DNA from: Acinetobacter gyllenbergii CIP 110306 = MTCC 11365
GTDB lineage: Bacteria > Pseudomonadota > Gammaproteobacteria > Pseudomonadales > Moraxellaceae
Length of the DNA stretch: 64,000 nt
Reading direction: 5' to 3'
Assembly: GCF_000413855.1 (NCBI RefSeq)
Contig: NZ_ATGG01000024.1
Span: 1-64,000, forward strand
Shown here piece after piece: positions 28,846 through 36,967 of this stretch (its first letter is position 1; the number at the start of each line of letters is the position of its first letter). The notes under the pieces are model-generated. The model saw only the letters and a list, made by a program, of their open reading frames with translations, was not told where the DNA came from and did no database searches. The translations under genes were made by a program, and so were the position numbers.

Positions 28846-29001
28846 ATGCGTGATAAGATTCGCCTCGTTTCTACAGCTGGTACTGGTTATTTCTATACCA
28901 CTACTAAGAACAAACGTACTATGCCGGAAAAAATGGAAATCAAAAAATTTGATCCAAAAATCCGTCAACACGTCATTTTCAAAGAAGCTAAAATTAAATA
29001 A
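28846..29001 (+). CDS. rpmG: Ribosomal protein bL33
   Basis: A 51-residue large-subunit protein starting [19 protein letters not shown]. It contains no cysteine, so it is the zinc-independent (C-minus) form of L33. AAGGAG precedes the ATG. It forms an operon with rpmB and ends at a strong terminator. Confidence 0.96.
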   Translation: MRDKIRLVSTAGTGYFYTTTKNKRTMPEKMEIKKFDPKIRQHVIFKEAKIK

Positions 29002-29013
29002 TTTTAGTTCTTT

Positions 29014-29048
29014 AAAAAAAACGACTTCATTTGAAGTCGTTTTTTTTT
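29014..29048 (+). terminator. Rho-independent terminator of rpmB-rpmG
   Basis: The stem ACGACTTCA/TGAAGTCGT (29021-29029, 29032-29040) is followed by eight T residues. Confidence 0.92.
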
Positions 29049-29165
29049 GCCTAAAAAAAGCCTATATAAAAATGGGAAAGCGATTTACATGATTTTTTTT
29101 GATAAATAAAAAAATTGTCATCAACAAATTCGATTTTAGTTGTTACACTTTATTTGTTGTTTTCT

Positions 29166-29181
29166 TGGCATGCTTTATGCT
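29166..29181 (+). promoter_or_regulatory. Weak sigma-54-like motif upstream of ybaL
   Basis: TGGCAT-N5-ATGCT has GG and GC spaced by 10 bases, as in -24/-12 promoters, 41 bases before the ybaL start. One mismatch lies in the -12 box. It could be chance. Confidence 0.25.
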
Positions 29182-29221
29182 CATTTATTTCTACCTTAAC
29201 CGCAACGATTAAGGAACTCAA

Positions 29222-30937
29222 ATGCCACATGATGTTGATTTAATTATATTACTTGCTGTTGGTTTTGGTATGGCCCTTATTTTTGGCTATATCGCAGCTC
29301 GTTTACGCTTACCTCCTTTAATTGGCTATCTCGTTGCCGGCATTATTATTAGTCCAAATACGCCTGGTGTGGTCGGCGATATCCAACTGGCCAATCAGTT
29401 AGCCGAACTCGGGGTGATGTTCCTCATGTTTGGCGTGGGGATGCATTTTTCGCTTAAAGATTTACTGCAAGTACGCCGTATCGCCCTTCCTGGTGCAATT
29501 TTGCAAATTGCGGTCGCGACTTTACTCGGCATCGCCGTTTCCATGTTTTGGGGGTGGAGCTTCGGTGCAGCACTGATTTTCGGTTTAAGCTTATCTTGTG
29601 CCAGTACCGTTGTTTTACTCAAAGCATTGGGTGATCGCGGCTTACTTGATTCCGTTAACGGAAAAATTGCCGTTGGCTGGCTTTTGGTTGAAGATCTGGT
29701 CATGGTCTTGGCCTTGGTACTACTACCTGCAACAGCCGTGTTGCTCGGTGGTCAAGCATTACCAGGGACAGATACCTCACAAAGCATCTGGATTACCATT
29801 GGCATTACCCTGCTCAAAGTCACTGGTTTTATCGCCTTTATGCTGATTATTGGTAAACGCTTAGTACCAATGATCATGCAGTTCGTGGCACGTTTAGGGT
29901 CGCGTGAACTGTTCACCCTTACCGTTGTTGCCGCCGCAGTTTCAATTGCCTACGGTTCTTATGCCGTGTTTGGGGTATCAATGGCACTTGGTGCATTCTT
30001 CGCAGGGATGGTGGTCAAAGAGTCTGACTTTAGTCATCGTGCCGAAGAAGAAACCCTCCCCTTACGTGAAATCTTCTCGATTCTATTCTTTGTTTCGGTC
30101 GGCATGCTGTTTGATCCGAGCATTTTGGTTGAAGAACCATTACGTATTTTAGCCGTGGTTGCCATCATCATGGTCGGCAAAACACTTGCTGCAATGGCTT
30201 TGGTCCTGTTCTTCCGTTATCCAATCAACACGGCCTTAACCGTCGGTGCCAGTTTGGCGCAAATCGGTGAGTTTTCCTTTATCTTGGCAACACTCGGCTT
30301 ATCGTTAGGTTTATTGACGCCTGATGCACAAAACCTGATTCTTGCTGGTGCATTGTTTTCGATTACCCTCAACTCATTTGTGTTCTCTGCGATTGAGCCA
30401 GTACAACGCTGGATTCGTGAGCGCTCGCATTTGGCCCGTATGTTAGAACGTAGTGGTGACCCATTGGCCATGTTGCCGGATGAGGTTGATCAAGCTTACC
30501 TGCGTGATCAGGTGGTGATTATCGGTTATGGTGGCGTTGGTCGTCGTATCAGTGAAAATCTGATGCAACAAAATATTAAAGTGGTGATTGCTGAAGAAAA
30601 TCGTGAAATCGTAGAAAAACTACGTGAACAAGGTATTGCAGCTGTCAGCGGTGAAGCGACTGAACCGAATGTGTTAATTCAAGCCCATATTCAACATGCC
30701 CGTTTACTGGTGATTTCACCAATGGATATTCTAGACATTCACCGTATTGTCGATATTTCCAAACAGCTTAATCCTGAAATTCAGGTCTTGATCTGTGCAG
30801 AAAGTAAAGAAGAAGCAGTGGTGATTCGTGAAGAAAATATTGGTGAAGTGTTCTACGCCAAAGAAGAAATGGCCAAAAATATGAGTCATCATATCCTCAG
30901 TCAAATCGAATTGGCGCATCAGTCTGAAGCCCATTAA
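29222..30937 (+). CDS. ybaL: Cation:proton antiporter, YbaL/Kef type
   Basis: A 571-residue CPA2-family membrane protein. About twelve hydrophobic segments (residues 5-400) carry family blocks such as LPPLIGYLVAGIIISP and ELGVMFLMFGVGMHFSL. A cytosolic TrkA-N (RCK) domain with the nucleotide motif VVIIGYGGVGRR begins near residue 430. It probably moves K+ or another monovalent cation in exchange for protons; the ion is inferred. Start ATG at 29222 follows AAGGAACTCA. Monocistronic. Confidence 0.9.
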   Translation: MPHDVDLIILLAVGFGMALIFGYIAARLRLPPLIGYLVAGIIISPNTPGVVGDIQLANQLAELGVMFLMFGVGMHFSLKDLLQVRRIALPGAILQIAVATLLGIAVSMFWGWSFGAALIFGLSLSCASTVVLLKALGDRGLLDSVNGKIAVGWLLVEDLVMVLALVLLPATAVLLGGQALPGTDTSQSIWITIGITLLKVTGFIAFMLIIGKRLVPMIMQFVARLGSRELFTLTVVAAAVSIAYGSYAVFGVSMALGAFFAGMVVKESDFSHRAEEETLPLREIFSILFFVSVGMLFDPSILVEEPLRILAVVAIIMVGKTLAAMALVLFFRYPINTALTVGASLAQIGEFSFILATLGLSLGLLTPDAQNLILAGALFSITLNSFVFSAIEPVQRWIRERSHLARMLERSGDPLAMLPDEVDQAYLRDQVVIIGYGGVGRRISENLMQQNIKVVIAEENREIVEKLREQGIAAVSGEATEPNVLIQAHIQHARLLVISPMDILDIHRIVDISKQLNPEIQVLICAESKEEAVVIREENIGEVFYAKEEMAKNMSHHILSQIELAHQSEAH

Positions 30938-30952
30938 CTGGTTTGAAAGCAC

Positions 30953-30986
30953 AAAAAAAAAGCGTACTTGAAGTACGCTTTTTTTG
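30953..30986. terminator. Bidirectional terminator
   Basis: The stem AGCGTACTT/AAGTACGCT (30961-30969, 30971-30979) lies between an A run and a T run and serves ybaL (+) and the small gene at 30996 (-). Confidence 0.85.
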
Positions 30987-30995
30987 TTTTTGAGA

Positions 30996-31277
30996 TCAGC
31001 TCAAATGTGTTGGCTGTTCATCTAGCACTTCTGCTTGCCACTGATTCATCTGTTTTTCTAACAGACCAAACAAAGCCGCTTGAATCATGTGCTGTGCAAC
31101 TGTTGGAGTCTGATCACCCAGAATTGCTTTTACTTCGTCACTAAACTGAATCTTGACCAAAGGTTCATGTTCTTCAGAACCCGCATTGCGCAAAGCCAGC
31201 TCACCACCTTCGAGTTGAACCAATTCAAGAACGGCTTCTTGATTACCAAATAATTCTTTTAACTGTTGCATTGACAT
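30996..31277 (-). CDS. Small acidic protein of unknown function
   Basis: A 93-residue protein rich in Glu, Leu and Gln, predicted to be cytosolic. It opens with MSMQQLKELFGNQEAVLELV and contains AQHMIQAALFGLLEKQMNQW in its C-terminal half, likely helices. No family is recognised. The ATG at 31277 has GGAG 7 bases upstream. A second unknown gene lies 103 bases upstream on the same strand. Confidence 0.7.
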   Translation of the reverse strand: MSMQQLKELFGNQEAVLELVQLEGGELALRNAGSEEHEPLVKIQFSDEVKAILGDQTPTVAQHMIQAALFGLLEKQMNQWQAEVLDEQPTHLS

Positions 31278-31380
31278 AAATTTTCTCCATGCTTCAACAT
31301 GGTGGCAAAGTATTTTGCGCTCACGTCTTATTTATATAAGTACTGTTGGCTTAAATTTCAAGTCATCTTCAAGATTTGAC

Positions 31381-31884
31381 TTAGAACTCCACCATTTCAT
31401 TACGAAAACCATCAATTAAATGACTTAACTCACGGTGCCATTCACGTAAGATTTTCGCATCAGGTAACCACGCTTGTGGGCTTTGTGTGACTTTAATAAT
31501 CAGATTTGAAGAAGTTTCATTTTCAGGTTCTGGTGCTGTTGGCTCGGGTGCGTATTGACACATACGGTATGCGCGTTTCAACTCTGCCACAAAACCGTCT
31601 TTTGCCAATTGCTGTAACACCAGCACTTCCGGTGAAACCTGCCCTTTATCTGCCATATGCTCTTCAATCGACTTAAAGGTGGGCTGTAAATCATTGAGAC
31701 GGTAATAACGGACCAATTCCTGCAAGAAGGCTAAAATTGCGCCGTGTAAATGAAATACTGCTGCCTCACGGTAAGCCTGTGCCTGCTGAATATGTTCAGT
31801 TTGCTCAGCTTGTTGACATGCAAGACGAGCAAAATACAGTTTCTGATTGGTGCGATCAGCATGATAACGAGCAACACGAGACAT
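31381..31884 (-). CDS. DUF6586-like protein of unknown function
   Basis: A 167-residue helical protein starting MSRVARYHADRTNQKLYFAR, similar in my judgement to the gammaproteobacterial DUF6586 group. A proline/glutamate-rich linker (EPTAPEPEN, about residues 116-124) separates two helical parts. I chose the ATG at 31884, with AAGGA 7 bases upstream. A longer reading to 31959 would run into the MITE-like element, and its extra residues are encoded by repeat DNA, not by the gene. Confidence 0.75.
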   Translation of the reverse strand: MSRVARYHADRTNQKLYFARLACQQAEQTEHIQQAQAYREAAVFHLHGAILAFLQELVRYYRLNDLQPTFKSIEEHMADKGQVSPEVLVLQQLAKDGFVAELKRAYRMCQYAPEPTAPEPENETSSNLIIKVTQSPQAWLPDAKILREWHRELSHLIDGFRNEMVEF

Positions 31885-31918
31885 AATATTTTCCTTCAAG
31901 ATCCTTTCGCTTGGTTTG

Positions 31919-32184
31919 GGGTCTGTTGATATTTCACAGATGCGTGCGACAGAGGGCATTTTTTAGATGCTACAAGGCAGGTCTTATGTAATTTAGTTAT
32001 TCTAAATAAATAAGACATAACGCAGTAGCAGCAAAAAATGTCCCTGTCCCGTAGGGTTATGGCTAAAACATCCATAAACTGCGTTATGAAACTTAACAAG
32101 GGAGTCGCCATTGTCTTCGTTTCATGCCTTGTTTATGTCATTTTAGCCGATAACGCAATGCATGGCTGAAATATCAATAGACCC
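31919..32184. repeat. MITE-like element, copy 2 (266 bp)
   Basis: An 18-base terminal inverted repeat, GGGTCTGTTGATATTTCA (31919-31936) against the complement of 32167-32184, matches at 17 of 18 positions. Inside are a conserved hairpin (GTCTTAT...ATAAGAC with inner ATTTAG/CTAAAT, 31981-32016) and an 11-base perfect inverted repeat (CATAACGCAGT 32016-32026, ACTGCGTTATG 32078-32088). The interior matches copy 1 at 2981-3304 in the same orientation, minus about 45 bases. It lies in the promoter region between two divergent genes. No clear target-site duplication is visible. Confidence 0.82.
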
Positions 32185-32236
32185 TACTTAAGATTAAATG
32201 CTTTAATGATAAAATCAATATCTTTTGAGCCTGTCC

Positions 32237-32581
32237 ATGCGCCATATTCAACAAGCCATACTGAGCTTAATATGCTGTATGGCCATTCCCATCGCTTATA
32301 GCTGTGAACCTGCTGGTTTAGACTGGGAAAAGCTCTATGCCGATTACGATCTCAATCGTGATCAAATGATTGATCAAAATGAATGGAAGCAACTGATTCA
32401 TTTAAAAGACCAACCTGTTGCTTGGCAGAAACAGGTATTCGCACTTGACCCCAAACGAATGAAAATCTTTAAAGCACTCGATCAAGATCAGAATGGCTTA
32501 ATCGACCAGCAAGAAATCAACAATATCTATGACTATTTCATCAACCCTTGTCAGGGCTGGGGACAAACATGGGGTAAATAA
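32237..32581 (+). CDS. Small exported EF-hand protein
   Basis: A 114-residue protein with a signal peptide (hydrophobic to about residue 20, SCEPAG after it). It carries two canonical EF-hand loops: D38-N40-D42-(I45)-E49 and D82-D84-N86-G87-(I89)-E93. Calcium binding in the periplasm is expected. The start at ATG 32237 gives a normal signal peptide; a TTG four codons earlier is also possible. The cysteine at 23 follows the hydrophobic stretch, so a lipoprotein cannot be fully excluded, but the lipobox (IAYSC) is poor. Confidence 0.75.
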   Translation: MRHIQQAILSLICCMAIPIAYSCEPAGLDWEKLYADYDLNRDQMIDQNEWKQLIHLKDQPVAWQKQVFALDPKRMKIFKALDQDQNGLIDQQEINNIYDYFINPCQGWGQTWGK

Positions 32582-32593
32582 GATTGAGATAAG

Positions 32594-32956
32594 TTACTCA
32601 ATCTCCAGCTCAATCGAATAAAGTTTTCGCTTGGCCATGACTTGAAGCGGTGGATTAATCGGTCGGATATTACGGATGACCCAAGCCAAATAGCCTTCAG
32701 CCCAATACCTCGCACAAGCAGCATCCACCTCGTCAGCTTGCCACGCATGTACGGACTCAATATCGACCAGTGCAACGGCAAAACCGGCCTCTTCATCCCC
32801 ATCATTCAAAAGAAAATTTTGATTCTCGACAATCACCACATCTTTCAGTGGCAAAGTTTCAGGTTGCCATGAGCGAATCTCAAGGGTTTTAAGCCCTTGT
32901 ACAATCCGCTCAGCACTCGGAGCAACAATCGATAAAGCCGTATATTGCTTTATCAT
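32594..32956 (-). CDS. ASCH domain protein
   Basis: A 120-residue protein with an ASCH (PUA-like) RNA-binding domain: MIKQYTALSIVAPSAERIVQ, then GLKTLEIRSW and VVIVENQNF. Such domains occur in coactivator- and RNA-modification-linked proteins; here the target is unknown. It starts 6 bases after the RRM gene on the same strand, so the two RNA-binding proteins are probably co-transcribed. Confidence 0.8.
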   Translation of the reverse strand: MIKQYTALSIVAPSAERIVQGLKTLEIRSWQPETLPLKDVVIVENQNFLLNDGDEEAGFAVALVDIESVHAWQADEVDAACARYWAEGYLAWVIRNIRPINPPLQVMAKRKLYSIELEIE

Positions 32957-32962
32957 AGATTA

Positions 32963-33208
32963 TTAAGCTTTGTCATCCGCAGCTTTGACACGAATACCTT
33001 GGCTCTTTACTTTCAAGGTATTTAAACCTTTGATCGCTTTAATCGCTTCACGTGGATTTGGCATTTCAACAAAACCGAAACCTTTCGATTTACCCGTTGC
33101 TTCGTCTTTGACCACGACACAAGACTCAACTTTTCCATATGCTTTGAATAAGTCGAGAATTTCTGCATCAGTCACATTACGGTCTAAATTACGAACTAAA
33201 ATTTTCAT
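32963..33208 (-). CDS. RRM-type RNA-binding protein
   Basis: An 81-residue single RNA-recognition-motif protein. The RNP2 motif ILVRNL is at residues 2-7 and the RNP1 motif KGFGFVEM near residue 41. Such small RRM proteins in bacteria are often cold- or stress-related; function here is inferred. The ATG at 33208 matches the domain start, with AGG upstream; a longer reading adds eight residues. It lies between the helicase gene and the ASCH gene, all minus strand. Confidence 0.9.
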   Translation of the reverse strand: MKILVRNLDRNVTDAEILDLFKAYGKVESCVVVKDEATGKSKGFGFVEMPNPREAIKAIKGLNTLKVKSQGIRVKAADDKA

Positions 33209-33272
33209 GCTAAAGCCTAAAAGATGATTCACTGTTTATGCAATGAATCAAAAGAAATTGAATCTCGCTAGT

Positions 33273-35252
33273 TTAATCGAAATCAAGGCCAAAACCTAAA
33301 TTGATTGCGCTAGTACGAGAACGATTGCTTTGTCCATAGGCACGTGGAATATCTCGATGAATCTGAACATCAACTAAATGTTGAGGTAAATCATTGAGGA
33401 AGTAGCTTTCTATTTTTCTTCCTAGCTCGTCATATTGATCCTGCGACCATAAATTTAAATTTTGTTTGGTCAAAATCAATTCATCTTCGGCACGGGTTAA
33501 GGCCACATAGAGTACACGGCGTTCTTCTTCGACATCATCAAAATCGCCTTGTGCGCGTGCATGAGGATATTGATTCGGAGAAACATGCGGGACATAGCAC
33601 ACTTTTTGTTCAGCCCCTTTGGCTGAATGAATCGTAATGAGCGTGACTAAATCTTGATCTGGGGTTTTATCAATTTCTGAAATGGAAATTGGATCCAATA
33701 CATATTCTTCTAAGAACTCACCGAGAGAGTTGTGTTTGCGTGCCAATTGCTTAACCAGATCAAAGTCTTTGACACGGCGAGTCCAGTCTTTGGTTTTATA
33801 ATTATTTTCCAGCTGTTCATTTAATGCATCTAGTGCCAGACCGATACAGGCTTCGACATGTTGCTGTAACACATCCAGTTGCATCAAAATCAAAATCGCT
33901 TGTTGTGGCACTTTGCCGTGTCGCTCTAGACGTTGGCAACGTGCTTCGATATCAGGAAGCTGAATCAACTCCTGTGCCAACTTACTGGCACCGACATCGC
34001 CTACACCATCCCAGAGTGTTAGGAAACGCATCCACGCCAAGTCATCCTGCGGGTTAACACTGACCCGCAGCAAGCTCAAGACATCTTTCACATGTGCTGA
34101 TTCTAAAAGCTTCACCCCACCAATAAAACGATAAGGGATATTGGCAGCGATGAGTGCACCTTCTAGATAACGCCCACTAAAGCCAGAACGCAGCAGTACC
34201 ATGTGCTCTGCCCAAGCCGCACCCTGCATATGACGACGATTCAAATCTTGAATAATCCAATTGGCTTCTTCAAACTCATTGCTCAAGATATGCAGTTGTG
34301 GCTTTAAACCTTTGCCCCGATAAGCCTGTAGATGCTTGTCATATTCAATTTGGCTCTGCGCTAGCAGCCAATTGGATAAATCTAAAATACCTTGGGTCGA
34401 ACGATAATTCATTTCCAAAGTCAGGACTTCAGCATCCGGTACGCGTTCTTTAAAGTGATGGATATTTTCGAAGTCAGCACCACGGAAGCCATAAATAGAT
34501 TGTGCATCATCTCCCACACAAAACAATTTGACCTTGCCCACTAAAGGTTGCAGTAAAGCCCATTGCAGTGGATTGGTATCCTGCATCTCATCGACCAATA
34601 AGGCTGAGCAGAAACCCGTGACCCATCTCACCAACTCAGGTGAGTTCTGCAAATGCACTGCCACGATAGATAGGATGTCATCATAATCCAAAAAGCTCCG
34701 TTCTTGCTTACGTTGCTCATAGGCTTTCATCAACTCGGCAATCTGCGCCTTATACTCCAGCGCTTGCGGTAATTGCTCAACTAGAGCATCTGAGAGTTTG
34801 GTTTTGGTATTCCGCGCATAAGAATACAGATCACACAGCTCCGCAGCCTTCGGCAGCACATTGCCCTTATCTTTGCCACGCAATAGGCGGAACATCAGCA
34901 ATTGATCATCTCGATCAATAATACTGAACTGGGTCAAACCAAAAGCGCGTGGGTTACGGCGCAAGAGATACATACAAAAGGTATGGAAAGTTGAAGCACG
35001 TAAACCTTTAGCCTGTATCCCCATATGCTGTTCCACCCGTGTGACGATTTCGCTTGCCGAACGTCGGGTAAAGGTCAAGATTTGAATCTGTTGTGCGGGT
35101 AAGCCCTGATCAATCAGATATGCTGCTCTGGCGACAATGGTTTTGGTTTTACCACAGCCCGCCCCTGCCAAGACCAGACAATTTTGTGCAGCCGTGGTGG
35201 CTGCCTGTTTTTGTTGTGGATTCAGTTCATCAATTAGCTTGGCAAGCGTCAT
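33273..35252 (-). CDS. UvrD/Rep-family ATP-dependent DNA helicase
   Basis: A superfamily 1A helicase of about 659 residues that unwinds DNA 3' to 5' during repair or replication restart. Motif Q/I is LNPQQKQAA...AGAGCGKTKTIV, motif II VDEMQDTN, motif III GDDAQSIYGFRGAD and motif VI ERRVLYVALTRAEDEL. The length is near Rep (about 670) and shorter than UvrD. I used the ATG at 35252; a TTG four codons earlier is possible and neither has a strong ribosome-binding site. The RRM gene follows after 64 bases. Confidence 0.9.
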   Translation of the reverse strand: MTLAKLIDELNPQQKQAATTAAQNCLVLAGAGCGKTKTIVARAAYLIDQGLPAQQIQILTFTRRSASEIVTRVEQHMGIQAKGLRASTFHTFCMYLLRRNPRAFGLTQFSIIDRDDQLLMFRLLRGKDKGNVLPKAAELCDLYSYARNTKTKLSDALVEQLPQALEYKAQIAELMKAYEQRKQERSFLDYDDILSIVAVHLQNSPELVRWVTGFCSALLVDEMQDTNPLQWALLQPLVGKVKLFCVGDDAQSIYGFRGADFENIHHFKERVPDAEVLTLEMNYRSTQGILDLSNWLLAQSQIEYDKHLQAYRGKGLKPQLHILSNEFEEANWIIQDLNRRHMQGAAWAEHMVLLRSGFSGRYLEGALIAANIPYRFIGGVKLLESAHVKDVLSLLRVSVNPQDDLAWMRFLTLWDGVGDVGASKLAQELIQLPDIEARCQRLERHGKVPQQAILILMQLDVLQQHVEACIGLALDALNEQLENNYKTKDWTRRVKDFDLVKQLARKHNSLGEFLEEYVLDPISISEIDKTPDQDLVTLITIHSAKGAEQKVCYVPHVSPNQYPHARAQGDFDDVEEERRVLYVALTRAEDELILTKQNLNLWSQDQYDELGRKIESYFLNDLPQHLVDVQIHRDIPRAYGQSNRSRTSAINLGFGLDFD

Positions 35253-35319
35253 ACAGTCGGTCAATTAGAAATGAAGGACTATTTTAGCAGACTAAGGCTA
35301 TCGAGATGTTTTCCGCTAC

Positions 35320-35350
35320 AAAAACAAAAAGAGCATGTAAATACATGCTC
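35320..35350 (-). terminator. Terminator of the HdeD-like gene
   Basis: GAGCATGTA (35331-35339) pairs with TACATGCTC (35342-35350); on the minus strand the hairpin is followed by a T-rich stretch. Confidence 0.82.
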
Positions 35351-35369
35351 TCGCTTTGGGATGTGTCGC

Positions 35370-35942
35370 TTAAACTGTAGTTGAACTATGCGGTAACTGT
35401 TTAATCGCCCCTGCAAAAGTCAAATAATTAATCCCTTGGAACAAAATATCAATCGCAAGGAACATCCCCAATACCCAGAAAGGTGAATCAGGCGAAGATA
35501 GAATCAAAATCCCAGTTAATAGGGTTAAGATGCCTGAAAACAGTACCCAGCCCCAACCTGAAATCGGTCTGAGAATAAAGGCATTCACGCTACGAATCAT
35601 TCCCGCAATAATTAAGGCAATCGCCAAGAAACTGGTGAGTACCACGGCAGTAATCACGGGGGTGGTAAAAGCAAAATAACCGGCTGCCAGATATAACACC
35701 CCAAACAAGGCCCATAACCAGCGCGTGCCCCCTTTAAATACCATAAATGCAGCGACAAAATGCAAAATACCACCCAACATCATCAGCACACCAAATAATA
35801 AGACCGCCGATAATGTCGCAAAGGGTAAGGCTGCTAAAAGAACTAAACCAAAAACGACCAATAATATGCCTAAGAGCAGATACCATTTACGATCAGCATG
35901 CAGCTGATTGCGAATTAGATCGTTACCCACTGTTTTCATCAT
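35370..35942 (-). CDS. HdeD-like (DUF308) membrane protein
   Basis: A 190-residue membrane protein with about six hydrophobic segments in pairs, the pattern of HdeD/DUF308 proteins. E. coli HdeD is tied to acid resistance at high cell density; the role here is unknown. The ATG at 35942 (a second ATG follows) has GAG six bases upstream. It is monocistronic with a downstream terminator. Confidence 0.85.
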   Translation of the reverse strand: MMKTVGNDLIRNQLHADRKWYLLLGILLVVFGLVLLAALPFATLSAVLLFGVLMMLGGILHFVAAFMVFKGGTRWLWALFGVLYLAAGYFAFTTPVITAVVLTSFLAIALIIAGMIRSVNAFILRPISGWGWVLFSGILTLLTGILILSSPDSPFWVLGMFLAIDILFQGINYLTFAGAIKQLPHSSTTV

Positions 35943-36119
35943 TATTTACTCTTTTATCATCAATGTTATATCTCTATATTGATCGTGTTTTTCACTGAGT
36001 TCTGTATAAGGCATGTTGAGAATTAATGACGGAATGTCAGAAAACGGAGCTTTTCTCTGATTTTTTTAAGTTGTATCCCTCTTTTCAAAGATATGGATAA
36101 GTTGAAACTTATCCACAAT

Positions 36120-36878
36120 TTATTTGATCCAGCCGATTTCTTGTGCAGTTAGTACGCTAATTACCGTTTGTTCTAAATCATTTGGCATTTTACTTTTGTG
36201 CTCGGACAACGGAATCCGTCCCCCCATAATTTCAGCTTCTACCTGTGGATAGAGTGGTTGTTTATCCGCCTGCGCATAACCTATCGGGAAAAGAGGTTCA
36301 CCATTGGCGAGACTATATTTATCGGCCGCACCAAAGCCATGCAATAACTCATGTACCAACACCACATTATTTTGCTGTGCTTGTTTAACCGAAGCAAATA
36401 GATTGACCGATCCAATTCGCCCACGTTCCAGTGCTGTCGAGTGCTTGAGTTCCCGATTCAGTTTCGGGTCATAATAATTCAGATATAAGGTGAGACTGGG
36501 TGAACCATCAATAGATTGGTGCTGTTTCCATGCATAGAATCGGAACTTTAAACTCCATAGAATATTATTCAAAATATTCGCTTGCTCAGCCATTTTCGGT
36601 GGAGTTTGTTGTAACTCACGTCCTATCTGGATCATGAAATCACTAGACTGTCCTCGATATTGCTGGCTGTTTTTTTCTAAATATTGCTTGACCTCGGTAA
36701 AGTTATCTTGCTGCAAACCCTGAATATACTGTTGTGTACTGGCACGACCATCGGCATTAATCGGATGCAACAGTACATGAATCGGCTGATTCCAATCCTG
36801 ATTTTGATCACGATAAGCATTGACTGCAACAACCAATAACACCAGCAGCAAACAGGCAATTCGAATATTTTTCCACAT
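36120..36878 (-). CDS. Metzincin-like putative zinc metallopeptidase
   Basis: A 252-residue membrane-anchored protein: an N-terminal hydrophobic segment (about 7-20) precedes a periplasmic domain. The motif HELLHGFGAAD gives H176, E177, H180 and D186, the metzincin zinc site with aspartate as third ligand. An IMGG sequence at about 217-220 could be the Met-turn. It is not otherwise recognised. The ATG at 36878 has GGGGTG six bases upstream; an upstream GTG overlaps that site. It is 89 bases downstream of topA on the same strand. Substrate is unknown. Confidence 0.7.
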   Translation of the reverse strand: MWKNIRIACLLLVLLVVAVNAYRDQNQDWNQPIHVLLHPINADGRASTQQYIQGLQQDNFTEVKQYLEKNSQQYRGQSSDFMIQIGRELQQTPPKMAEQANILNNILWSLKFRFYAWKQHQSIDGSPSLTLYLNYYDPKLNRELKHSTALERGRIGSVNLFASVKQAQQNNVVLVHELLHGFGAADKYSLANGEPLFPIGYAQADKQPLYPQVEAEIMGGRIPLSEHKSKMPNDLEQTVISVLTAQEIGWIK

Positions 36879-36925
36879 GAATTTCACCCCAATTCAAAAT
36901 CATTATTATTTTTCTTTATTCAATA

Positions 36926-36951
36926 AAAATGCCAGCAATCGCCAGCATTTT
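36926..36951 (-). terminator. Possible terminator of topA
   Basis: AAAATGC and GCATTTT form 7-base arms with a 12-base loop, followed on the minus strand by a T-containing stretch. The stem is short, so it may be weak. Confidence 0.4.
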
Positions 36952-36967
36952 CTTTCATCTTAAAAAG

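Noticed and set aside
31896..32111. 71-residue minus-strand open frame in MITE-like copy 2
   Set aside because: Same repeat-derived frame as in copy 1; it overlaps the 5' flank of the neighbouring gene.
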